This document shows, in pieces, positions 1 to 6,092 of a stretch of 8,331 nucleotides of DNA. Numbering within the stretch: position 1 is the first letter of the stretch; each line of letters opens with the position of its first letter. Origin of the DNA: Pseudomonadota bacterium. GTDB taxonomy: Bacteria; Pseudomonadota; Alphaproteobacteria; Caulobacterales; Caulobacteraceae. The notes beneath the pieces are model-generated. The model did no database searches. It worked only from the letters and a program-made list of their open reading frames with translations, and had not been told where the DNA came from. The translations under genes and the position numbers were made by a program. Where the stretch lies: the NCBI GenBank assembly GCA_023433655.1, contig JAEYUE010000174.1, positions 1 to 8,331 of the forward strand, in the 5' to 3' direction.

Positions 1-1
1 G

Positions 2-2014
2 ATCTACACCACCCGACCCGACACCCTGTTCGGCGCCAGCTTCATGGGCCTGGCCCCCGACCATCCGATCTCGAAGGCGCTGGCCGAGGCGAACCCCGAG
101 GTCGCCGCCTTCGTCGCCGAGTGCCGCAAGGGCGGGGCCAGCCAGGCGGATATCGAACAGGCCGAGAAGATCGGCTTCGACACCGGCCTGAAGGTCCGCC
201 ACCCCTTCACCGGCGCCGAGATCCCGGTGTGGATCGCCAACTTCATCCTGTCCGAGTACGGAACGGGCGCGATCTTCGGCTGCCCTGCCCACGACCAGCG
301 CGATTTCGAGTTCGCGGAAAAGTATGGGCTGCCTAAGCCGCTAGCCCTTTGGCCGGCTGAGGCCATCGTTCTCGACGAGCCTACGGAAGAATGGCAGCAT
401 GCTCACTTCAAGAAGTCCGCGTTCATCGCGCTGGATGATGAGGATGGTGCGTTTGATCCCATCTATCTCCTTTGCATCAAATACAGGCCTTACGACATCG
501 GCCCGGCTGACAGACCCGCACCGTATCGAGTAGTCACCGACGCCAAGCTTGAACGCCTCGTTCGCGCGATTGTTGAATCCCAAGGAGAGGGGGACTTTGC
601 CTACAACTGGATCGATGGTGGCGAACGGTTTTTCCTGTCTGTCCAAGATGCTCTCGAAGAGACGATTTCAACATCCGAGTCTCGGGGTGTTGGGAAAGCC
701 AGCGTTCAATACCGCCTGCGCGACTGGGGCGTCAGCCGCCAGCGCTACTGGGGCTGCCCCATCCCGATCATCCACTGCCCGTCCTGCGGCGCCGTGCCGG
801 CCGATGAGCTGCCGGTCGAGTTGCCCAAGGACGTGACCTTCGACACGCCCGGCAATCCGCTGGACCGGCACCCGACCTGGAAACACGTCAAATGCCCCTC
901 GTGTCACAGTGATGCGACACGGGAGACCGACACGCTCGACACCTTTGTAGATTCCAGCTGGTACTTTGCGCGCTTCGCCGATCCGACGGCGGAGGCTCCG
1001 ATCTCGAAGACGGCCGCCGACAGATGGCTGCCGGTCGACCAGTACATCGGAGGTGTGGAGCACGCGGTGCTCCACCTGCTGTACGCCCGCTTCATCAGCC
1101 GCGCCCTGTCCGACGCCGGGCTGATGAGCGTGAAGGAGCCGTTCGCCGGCCTCTTCACCCAGGGCATGGTCGTGCACGAGACCTATTTCGACGGGACCGA
1201 CGAGGTCGGTCGGCCGAACTGGGTCGAGCCCGCGGACGTGCGCATCGAGACCGTGGACGGCCGCCGGGTCGCCACCCGCCTTTCGACCGGCGCCGTCCTC
1301 GCCATCGGCGACATCGAGAAGATGTCGAAGTCGAAGAAGAACGTGGTCGCGCCGCGGGAGATCGTCGACGCCTACGGCGTCGACGCCGGTCGCCTGTTCG
1401 TCCTGTCCGACAGCCCGCCTGAGCGCGATGTCCAGTGGACCACCGGCGGGGTCGAGGGCGCCAGCCGCTTCGTGCAGCGGGTCTGGGCCGAGGTCGACGG
1501 TTTCGACCCGTCGGCCCCCGGCGACGACCAGGCCAACGCCTCTCTGGTCCGCGAGACGCACAAGGCGATCAAGGCGGTGTCCGAGGGCATCGACCACTTC
1601 CGCTTCAACTCTGCCATCGCCAAGCTCTACGCCTTCCTCGCCACGATCCGCGAGCATGGGGCGGCTGGCGGAACGGCGAAGCGCGAGGCGCTGTCGGCCC
1701 TGCTGCGCCTGGTCGCACCCTTCACCCCGCACGTGGCCGAGGAAGGCTGGACGCGGCTGGGGGAAGCGGGGATGATCCTTGACGCCCCCTGGCCGGTCTG
1801 GGATCCGGCCCTGGCGGCGGATGACGAGGTCGTTCTGCCGATCCAGGTCAACGGGAAGCGCCGCGGCGAGATCCGCGTCGCTCGCGGGCTGGAGCCGGCC
1901 GAGGTCGAGAAGATCGTCCTCGCCGATGCGGACGTGCAGGCGCGGCTGGAGGGTCAGACGGTGAGGAAGGTCGTGGTGGTCAAGGATCGCATCGTCAACC
2001 TGGTGGTCGGCTGA
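2..2014 (+). CDS. leuS: Leucyl-tRNA synthetase, partial (5' end outside window)
   Basis: Charges tRNA-Leu with leucine in the cytoplasm and hydrolyses mischarged tRNA in its CP1 editing domain. The frame is open from base 2, so the N-terminus with the HIGH motif lies upstream of the window. Seen in order: the editing-site threonine-rich motif TTRPDT (8-25); GCPAHDQRDFEF with the conserved amino-group-binding Asp at 302-304; an anomalous segment (about 315-710, separate entry); the post-CP1 motif RLRDWGVSRQRYWG (from 714); two CxxC pairs (Cys at 776, 785, 893, 902) resembling a zinc ribbon; DSSWYFARF; the catalytic KMSKS loop (1319-1333); the anticodon-binding domain; and a C-terminal domain with VNGKRRGEI ending NLVVG. 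Apart from the anomalous segment the protein aligns well, from memory, with E. coli LeuRS. Its TGA overlaps the lptE ATG (TGATG), so it heads a leuS-lptE-holA operon. The identification is very secure; full editing activity is not. Confidence 0.97.
   Translation: MYTTRPDTLFGASFMGLAPDHPISKALAEANPEVAAFVAECRKGGASQADIEQAEKIGFDTGLKVRHPFTGAEIPVWIANFILSEYGTGAIFGCPAHDQRDFEFAEKYGLPKPLALWPAEAIVLDEPTEEWQHAHFKKSAFIALDDEDGAFDPIYLLCIKYRPYDIGPADRPAPYRVVTDAKLERLVRAIVESQGEGDFAYNWIDGGERFFLSVQDALEETISTSESRGVGKASVQYRLRDWGVSRQRYWGCPIPIIHCPSCGAVPADELPVELPKDVTFDTPGNPLDRHPTWKHVKCPSCHSDATRETDTLDTFVDSSWYFARFADPTAEAPISKTAADRWLPVDQYIGGVEHAVLHLLYARFISRALSDAGLMSVKEPFAGLFTQGMVVHETYFDGTDEVGRPNWVEPADVRIETVDGRRVATRLSTGAVLAIGDIEKMSKSKKNVVAPREIVDAYGVDAGRLFVLSDSPPERDVQWTTGGVEGASRFVQRVWAEVDGFDPSAPGDDQANASLVRETHKAIKAVSEGIDHFRFNSAIAKLYAFLATIREHGAAGGTAKREALSALLRLVAPFTPHVAEEGWTRLGEAGMILDAPWPVWDPALAADDEVVLPIQVNGKRRGEIRVARGLEPAEVEKIVLADADVQARLEGQTVRKVVVVKDRIVNLVVG
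315..710 (+). other. Compositionally foreign in-frame segment in the LeuRS CP1 editing domain
   Basis: This stretch of leuS differs from the rest of the gene. By hand count, 331-710 is 210 G/C of 380 (55%), while 61-120 and 721-780 are each 43 of 60 (72%). Codons rare in the neighbours cluster here (cta, ctt, cct, gct, aga, agg, cga, gta, att, tca, aca), and about 58% of third positions are G or C. Between the conserved KYGL and RLRDWG there are about 127 residues, against about 61 in E. coli LeuRS recalled from memory, and the expected NSGEFNGL-like motif is not visible. The last part (GVGKASVQYRLRDWG) resembles normal LeuRS, so homology seems to resume near 690-710. The frame stays open and the peptide looks protein-like, with mixed hydrophobic, acidic and aromatic residues. 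I do not recognise its family. It may be a horizontally acquired or recombined segment, a divergent lineage-specific CP1 variant, or an assembly chimera. The boundaries are approximate. Confidence 0.7.
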
Positions 2015-2496
2015 TGCGCCGCCGCGCCGGGATTGTCTCGCTCGCGGGACTCGTGCTGGCCGGGTGCGGCTTCACCCCCCTGTACGGCCACGCCGGCGTC
2101 GGGGGCGGCCTGTCGCGCATCGCGGTGACCACCCAGGACGACCGGCTCGGCTACCGCATTCGCGAGCAGCTCGAGGACGCGCTCGGGCGGGATGCCTCGC
2201 AGGCGCCGCTGTGGCGGCTGGAGACCCTCGCCGAACAGGCTCGCCGACCGCTCGGCCGGCGCATCGACGACACCGCCACCCGCTACGAACTGACCGTGCG
2301 CGGACGCTGGACCCTCAGGCCGGTCAACGGCGGCGCGCCGCTGTCGGGCGAGCAGACGGTGACCACCACCTATGCCGCGGCGGATCAGCCGTACGCCGCC
2401 ATCGCCGCCCAGCAGGATGGCGAGGAGCGCGCAGCCGCCGAACTGGCCCGCCAGATCCGGCTGGACCTTCTGCAGGCCCTGTCGGACCAGCCGTGA
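2014..2496 (+). CDS. lptE: LPS-assembly lipoprotein LptE
   Basis: Probable outer-membrane lipoprotein that plugs and stabilises the LptD barrel during lipopolysaccharide insertion. The 160-residue product starts with a short basic tip (MRRRAG), a hydrophobic stretch and the lipobox LAGC, which predicts lipidation of Cys18 and removal of residues 1-17. The sequence after the cysteine, GFTPLYG, is a hallmark of alphaproteobacterial LptE (Pfam PF04390 family). The rest is the expected soluble domain, with a helix ending in the AAELARQIRLDLLQAL stretch near the C-terminus. The ATG overlaps the leuS stop (TGATG), and a GGTGG at 2002-2006 gives a possible ribosome site 7 bases upstream; translational coupling to leuS is likely. 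The leuS-lptE-holA order is usual in alphaproteobacteria and supports the call, because LptE sequences are poorly conserved. Confidence 0.9.
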   Translation: MRRRAGIVSLAGLVLAGCGFTPLYGHAGVGGGLSRIAVTTQDDRLGYRIREQLEDALGRDASQAPLWRLETLAEQARRPLGRRIDDTATRYELTVRGRWTLRPVNGGAPLSGEQTVTTTYAAADQPYAAIAAQQDGEERAAAELARQIRLDLLQALSDQP

Positions 2497-2506
2497 CCGC
2501 ACGGCG

Positions 2507-3559
2507 ATGATCCTCGCGAAACGGCCCGAGGTCGAACGCTTCCTCAAGTCCCCGGACCCGACCGTTCGGGCCGCGGTCATCCACGGCCGGGATCGCTCGG
2601 GCGTCGCTGAACGCGCCGCCCAGCTGTGCCGGGCCATCACTCCCGACCTCAACGACCCGTTCAACGTCACCGTCCTGACCGAAAGCGATATCGACGGCGA
2701 TGAGGCGCGGCTGGAGGAAGCCCTGACCGCCCTGTCGATGATCGGCGGCCGGCGACTGGTGCGGGTCCGTCTCAGCTCGGAGAAGGCGGCGGTCGACAAG
2801 CAGCTGGCCGCGGCGCTCAAGGCTCACGCCGACGGCGGCTACAATCCCGACGCGATGCTGGTCATTGAGGCCGGGGCGCTGGGGCGGGACTCGGCCCTGC
2901 GCAAGGCGGCCGAAGCCTCCCAGGCCGCGGTGGCGATCGCCTGCTACGAGGACGAGACCGGCGACATCGCCCGCATGACCCGCGAGGCGCTGGCGGCGGA
3001 CAAGGTCGGCCTGACCCAGGACGCGCTCGACCGCTTCGTCGCCCGCCTGCCCCGCGAACGGGGTCTGATGCGCCAGGAGATCGAGCGTCTGGTCCTCTAC
3101 ATCGGCCCGGGCAGCGGTCGGACGATCGACGCCACCGAACTGGAGCAGCATCTGGGCGTCGAGCCGGACGCCTCGCTGCAGGACGCGGCCCTGCAGGCTT
3201 TCGGGGGCCGCCCCGGCCCGGCCCAGTCGGGCCTGCGCCGCGCTCTCGCCGAAGGCGAGTCGCCGGTCATGGCCGTGCGCCAGGCGTCAATCCATCTCGG
3301 CAAGCTGCGCCGCATCAATGTGCTTCAGGCCAACGGGGCCGGGACCAAGGAGGCCGCCAAGGCCGCGGGCGTGTTCTGGAAACAGGAGGCCGAAATGCTG
3401 CGCCAGGCGCGGAGCTGGCGGCTGGAGGACCTCGACCGGGTGCTGGACAGCGTCAACGCCGCTGACATCGCCACCAAGAGCACGGGCTCGCCTGACCAGC
3501 TGATCGCCGAAAGGCTGCTGCTCGAGATCGCCGCCCGGGCCCGCCGACTGGGCCTCTAG
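2507..3559 (+). CDS. holA: DNA polymerase III subunit delta
   Basis: Delta subunit of the clamp loader, which opens the beta sliding clamp so it can be placed on DNA at the replication fork. The 350-residue product is close to the usual length (E. coli about 343). The N-terminal AAA+-like domain begins around residues 18-30 (RAAVIHGRDRSGVAERAA). It is followed by the characteristic DPFNV stretch and an ALTALSMIGGRRLVRVR helix-strand segment, then by a C-terminal helical collar domain (about 215-350) containing VFWKQEAEMLRQARSW. As is normal for delta, there is no functional Walker A motif. I chose the ATG at 2507 because the resemblance to HolA begins there; the frame stays open further upstream but inside lptE. 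The start is 10 bases after the lptE stop with no strong ribosome site, which suggests re-initiation. The TAG stop lies in a CTAG shared with the convergent gene. Confidence 0.95.
   Translation: MILAKRPEVERFLKSPDPTVRAAVIHGRDRSGVAERAAQLCRAITPDLNDPFNVTVLTESDIDGDEARLEEALTALSMIGGRRLVRVRLSSEKAAVDKQLAAALKAHADGGYNPDAMLVIEAGALGRDSALRKAAEASQAAVAIACYEDETGDIARMTREALAADKVGLTQDALDRFVARLPRERGLMRQEIERLVLYIGPGSGRTIDATELEQHLGVEPDASLQDAALQAFGGRPGPAQSGLRRALAEGESPVMAVRQASIHLGKLRRINVLQANGAGTKEAAKAAGVFWKQEAEMLRQARSWRLEDLDRVLDSVNAADIATKSTGSPDQLIAERLLLEIAARARRLGL
3556..3559. other. CTAG palindrome carrying both convergent stop codons
   Basis: holA ends with TAG at 3557-3559 on the plus strand and the small basic gene ends with TAG at 3556-3558 read on the minus strand; both come from one CTAG. 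No room is left for a bidirectional terminator between the operons, so each transcript must end inside the opposite gene or overlap it. Confidence 0.85.
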
Positions 3560-3741
3560 CCCCGCTTCGAGGCGCGCCGGAAGGCCGGCTTGTTGAGCGC
3601 CGCGTTCTGGCGCGCCACGCCCTTCTCGGCATGCTGCGCGGGCTTGAAGGCGCCCGGAGACGCGACGCCGCCGCCGGCGCGCTTGGCGGCCAGCGCCTTC
3701 TTCATCGCCTCAGCGGTCGGGTTGACTGGCTTGTCGGTCAT
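3556..3741 (-). CDS. Small basic protein of unknown function (61 aa)
   Basis: I do not recognise a named family. The 61-residue product is strongly basic and rich in Ala, Lys, Arg and Gly. It has a probable short amphipathic helix (about residues 9-21, TAEAMKKALAAKR), a Gly/Pro-rich linker, and a tail with the repeated basic-hydrophobic pattern FKPA...KPAFRRASKRG. There is no signal peptide or membrane segment and the only aromatic residues are Phe, so it is probably largely disordered. It could bind nucleic acid or the ribosome, but that rests on composition alone. Evidence that it is a gene: its ATG overlaps the upstream methyltransferase stop as ATGA (3738-3741), typical of translational coupling, and its TAG falls exactly at the holA stop, so the frame fills the gap between the two operons. 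Proteins of this type seem familiar from Caulobacterales, but I cannot confirm that without a search. Confidence 0.72.
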   Translation of the reverse strand: MTDKPVNPTAEAMKKALAAKRAGGGVASPGAFKPAQHAEKGVARQNAALNKPAFRRASKRG

Positions 3742-4358
3742 TCCGTCATCCTGCCACCGCAGCGTCGGGCGAGCCAGACCGTGGCGCCGCCGCAGTGTGG
3801 ATCATCCTCGGCGTGCCGGAGCACGTCGAAGCCGGTCCGATCAAGGACGGTCCGGTACTCGGCCAGCGACAGGCTGCCGTGATACAGCGGCTCGCCCCGC
3901 CACAACCCGATCGTCTCCCCGCGCTCCGACCCGCTGGTGAACAGCAGGACGCCGCCCGGACGCAGGTGGCGGGCGAAGACCCCCAACATGCCCGGCTGTT
4001 CGTCCGGCGCGAGGTGGATGAGGCTGTGCCAGGCGATCAGGCCGTCGAAGGTCCGGCCGAGGTCGAGTTCGCGCATGTCGGCGACCCGCCAGTCCTGGGT
4101 CGGGAAGCGCTCGCGGCAGAGGGCGATCAGGCCCGGTGAGGCGTCGACGCCGGTCACCCGCCGCCCTTGTTCGATCAGGTAGCGGGCGATCGGCTCGCCC
4201 GAGCCGCAGCCGAGGTCGAGCACCGCCCCGCGGTCCGGGACGTGGGCCAGAAAGGCGTCCAGCCAGGGTCGCTCGAACAGCGTCTTCGTCCGATCGGCGT
4301 CGAAATCGCGGGCGCGGCGGCTGTAGAGGTCGATGATCGCCTCCGCCGGCGGCTTCAC
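3738..4358 (-). CDS. Class I SAM-dependent methyltransferase, substrate unknown
   Basis: Predicted soluble methyltransferase of 206 residues with a Rossmann-like SAM-binding fold. Seen: motif I VLDLGCGSGEP (46-56); the acidic residue ending strand 2 (VTGVDASPG, Asp72) that should bind the ribose hydroxyls; a VADMREL segment (92-98) likely near the adenine; a WHSLIHL stretch (110-116) after strand 4; and LRPGGVLLF (132-140), typical of small-molecule or general class I enzymes. Nothing fixes the substrate. It does not look like RsmG or a DNA methyltransferase (no NPPY-type motif). The start is GTG at 4356-4358, one base after the parB stop (TGA-G-GTG), with GGGG just upstream as a possible ribosome site. 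Its stop overlaps the next gene as ATGA. It therefore lies in the parAB transcription unit, but a role in chromosome segregation is not implied by the sequence. Confidence 0.88.
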   Translation of the reverse strand: MKPPAEAIIDLYSRRARDFDADRTKTLFERPWLDAFLAHVPDRGAVLDLGCGSGEPIARYLIEQGRRVTGVDASPGLIALCRERFPTQDWRVADMRELDLGRTFDGLIAWHSLIHLAPDEQPGMLGVFARHLRPGGVLLFTSGSERGETIGLWRGEPLYHGSLSLAEYRTVLDRTGFDVLRHAEDDPHCGGATVWLARRCGGRMTE

Positions 4359-4359
4359 C

Positions 4360-5253
4360 TCAGCCCCGCATCAGCCGGCGGCAGAGGTCGTCCAGCTGCT
4401 CGAGCGTGCTGTAGCGCAGGGTCAGCTCTCCCTTGCCGCCGCGGTCCGCCAGCTGCACCGGCAGGCCGAGGGCGTCGGAAAGATCCTGCTCGAGCGCGGC
4501 GATGTCCGCGCCCCCCTCCCCGGTCGCCGCGCCGGCGCGCGCCTTCGCCTTGTCGCGTTTCGGTCCCTCGACCGCCCGCCGCGCCAGCGCCTCGGCCTGA
4601 CGCACGTTCAGGCCCTCGTCGACAATCTGCTTGGCCAGCGCCGGAGCGTCCGGCGCATTGACCAGGGCGCGGGCATGGCCGGCGCTCATGTGGCCATGAC
4701 GCACGTACCACAGCACCTCCTCTGGCAGTTGAAGCAGGCGCAGGGTGTTGGCCACATGGCTGCGGCTCTTGCCGACCACGCCGGCCACAGCGTCCTGGGT
4801 GCGGCCGAAGCGCTCCATCAGGGACCGGTAGGCCTCGGCCTCTTCCAGCGGATTGAGGTCGGCGCGCTGGACGTTCTCGATGATCGCCACCTCGAACACT
4901 GCGACGTCGTCCATCTCGCGAACGAGGATCGGCACCTGGGTCAGACGGGCCTGCTGGGCCGCGCGCCAGCGCCGTTCGCCGGCGATGATCTGCCAGGCGC
5001 CGTCCTCCTTCGGATGCGGCCGGACGAGGATCGGCTGAAGCACGCCCTTGTCGCGGATCGACTCGGCGAGTTCCGCCAGTTCCGCCTGTCCGAAAATCTT
5101 GCGTGGCTGATCCGGGTTGGGCTTGAGCGCCTCGACCGGGGCCATGCGCACGCCCTCCGGCAGGGCTGAGCCGTCGATCGGCGCGGCCTCGCCCGCCTGT
5201 TCTCCCAAAAGGGCCGAGAGACCCCGGCCCAGTCCGCGTTGACGTTCGCTCAA
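4360..5253 (-). CDS. parB: Chromosome-partitioning protein ParB
   Basis: CTP-dependent DNA clamp that loads at parS, spreads along neighbouring DNA and works with ParA to segregate the origin region; in Caulobacter it is essential and also links to MipZ and the cell pole. The 297-residue product shows the N-terminal ParA-interacting motif RGLGRGLSALLGE (6-18), then a linker and the ParB/CTPase domain with NPDQPRKIF (46-54), GERRWRAA (92-99, arginine-rich CTP/phosphate motif) and ENVQRADLNPLEEA (126-139). A helix-turn-helix follows (about 153-177, with GKSRSHVANTLRLL), then a charged linker (230-248) and a C-terminal dimerisation domain (249-297). The start is TTG at 5251-5253, because the homologous MSERQRG begins there; GGAA at 5262-5265 is 8 bases upstream. 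It follows parA after 26 bases and the methyltransferase start is one base beyond its stop. Confidence 0.97.
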   Translation of the reverse strand: MSERQRGLGRGLSALLGEQAGEAAPIDGSALPEGVRMAPVEALKPNPDQPRKIFGQAELAELAESIRDKGVLQPILVRPHPKEDGAWQIIAGERRWRAAQQARLTQVPILVREMDDVAVFEVAIIENVQRADLNPLEEAEAYRSLMERFGRTQDAVAGVVGKSRSHVANTLRLLQLPEEVLWYVRHGHMSAGHARALVNAPDAPALAKQIVDEGLNVRQAEALARRAVEGPKRDKAKARAGAATGEGGADIAALEQDLSDALGLPVQLADRGGKGELTLRYSTLEQLDDLCRRLMRG

Positions 5254-5261
5254 GTCACTGA

Positions 5262-5265
5262 TTCC
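5262..5265 (-). promoter_or_regulatory. Ribosome binding site for parB, overlapping a GANTC site
   Basis: GGAA on the minus strand, 8 bases before the TTG start of parB. It is a modest match to the anti-Shine-Dalgarno sequence. The overlapping pentamer at 5260-5264 (GAATC on the minus strand) fits GANTC, the recognition sequence of the cell-cycle methyltransferase CcrM of alphaproteobacteria. Whether methylation there matters is unknown. Confidence 0.5.
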
Positions 5266-5279
5266 GTTTCAAGAATTTA

Positions 5280-6092
5280 TCATGCGGCCTGCAGGCGCCG
5301 GGACTTCTCGCGCGCCACTAGCTCGCGCGCCAGACGCAGATAGGCCTGGCTGCCCGCGCATTTCAGATCGTAGATCAGGGCCGGCTTGCCGAAGGACGGC
5401 GCCTCCGACACGCGGACGTTCCGCGGAATGACCGACTCATACACCTTGTCCCCGAAGTGGGACCGCACATCGGCGGCCACCTGACCCGAGAGCGCGTTAC
5501 GTCGGTCGTACATCGTCAGCACAAGGCCCTGAATCTCCAAGGTCGGGTTCAGGCTCTGCCGCACCATGTCGATGGTCTTCATCAGTTGGGTCAGGCCCTC
5601 TAAGGCGAAGAACTCGCATTGCAGCGGCACCAGCACGGCGTCGGCGGCCGCCATGGCGTTGAGCGTCAGAAGGTTGAGCGACGGCGGGCAATCGATCAGC
5701 ACATACTCATACCGGGTCTGCCCCTCGCGCCCCTGCGCCAGGAGAGCGTCGCGCAGGCGATAGGATCGCCTATCCGCCTGGCTCAGCTCGATCTCCACAC
5801 CGGACATGTCAGCGTCAGCCGGGATGATCCAGAGGCCGGGAACGGCGGTTTGCACCGCGGCATCGTCGACCGATCGGCCGTCCACGACAACATCGTAGAT
5901 CGTCACCCTCCGTGTTTCACGTGGAACACCAAGTCCGGTGGAAGCATTACCCTGCGGATCCATGTCGACGATCAGCACCTTCTCGCCGATGGCCGCGAGG
6001 GCGGTGCCGAGGTTGATCGCCGTGGTCGTCTTGCCGACTCCGCCCTTCTGGTTGGAGACAGCGAGGACGCGAGTCTTACCGGCTTGGGACAC
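5280..6092 (-). CDS. parA: Chromosome-partitioning ATPase ParA
   Basis: Deviant-Walker ATPase that binds DNA non-specifically as an ATP dimer and moves ParB-parS complexes. From the chosen start the product is 270 residues. Walker A is KGGVGKTTT (16-24, with the signature lysine), Walker A' is DMDPQGNAS (43-51), Walker B is VLIDCPPS (131-138) and SVIPRNVRVSEAPSFGKP (220-237) is typical of ParA/Soj. I chose GTG at 6090-6092 because a clean GGAG (6101-6104) lies 8 bases upstream, the protein then begins a few residues before the conserved core as in Caulobacter ParA, and it overlaps rsmG by only 17 bases. The frame remains open to a TTG at 6161, but that would add 23 Ala/Ser-rich residues without recognisable homology. 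The gene contains a parS-consensus site at 5913-5928 and is followed by parB. Confidence 0.96.
   Translation of the reverse strand: MSQAGKTRVLAVSNQKGGVGKTTTAINLGTALAAIGEKVLIVDMDPQGNASTGLGVPRETRRVTIYDVVVDGRSVDDAAVQTAVPGLWIIPADADMSGVEIELSQADRRSYRLRDALLAQGREGQTRYEYVLIDCPPSLNLLTLNAMAAADAVLVPLQCEFFALEGLTQLMKTIDMVRQSLNPTLEIQGLVLTMYDRRNALSGQVAADVRSHFGDKVYESVIPRNVRVSEAPSFGKPALIYDLKCAGSQAYLRLARELVAREKSRRLQAA
5913..5928 (-). promoter_or_regulatory. parS site (ParB loading site) inside parA
   Basis: The minus strand reads TGTTCCACGTGAAACA, an exact match to the bacterial parS consensus TGTTNCACGTGAAACA; the plus strand reads TGTTTCACGTGGAACA. It is a 16-base near-perfect palindrome around CACGTG with one asymmetric position pair. 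It falls in parA at residues 55-60 (GVPRET), just after the Walker A' region, and uses codons unusual for this gene (gtt, cca, cgt, gaa, aca), so the site appears to dictate codon choice. ParB would nucleate here and spread. B. subtilis has a comparable arrangement, with a parS site inside spo0J (parB). I found no second match in the window. Confidence 0.9.

Noticed and set aside
341..646. Minus-strand open frame (101 codons) almost coinciding with the anomalous leuS segment
   Set aside because: Considered as a possible small inserted gene. It has no recognisable family, the sense frame is also open and joins conserved LeuRS on both sides, so the sense reading is preferred.
668..1732. Long minus-strand open frame of 354 codons opposite leuS
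   Set aside because: It is antisense to conserved LeuRS sequence, and its Arg/Gly/Val/Asp-rich product is typical of shadow frames in high-GC DNA.
1730..1735. Second CACGTG core in leuS
   Set aside because: The flanks do not match the TGTT/AACA arms of parS.
1954..2820. Minus-strand frame of 288 codons across lptE and holA, with a further one at 2324-3151
   Set aside because: Both are opposite well-supported genes, have low-complexity composition and show no motifs.
3576..3594. Small hairpin (GCCGG, AAGG loop, CCGGC) followed by TTGTT, downstream of holA
   Set aside because: A five-base stem and an interrupted T run are too weak for a confident intrinsic terminator, and it lies in the coding sequence of the small basic gene.
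4333..5169. Plus-strand frame of 278 codons opposite parB
   Set aside because: parB on the other strand is unmistakable, so this is a shadow of its codon structure.
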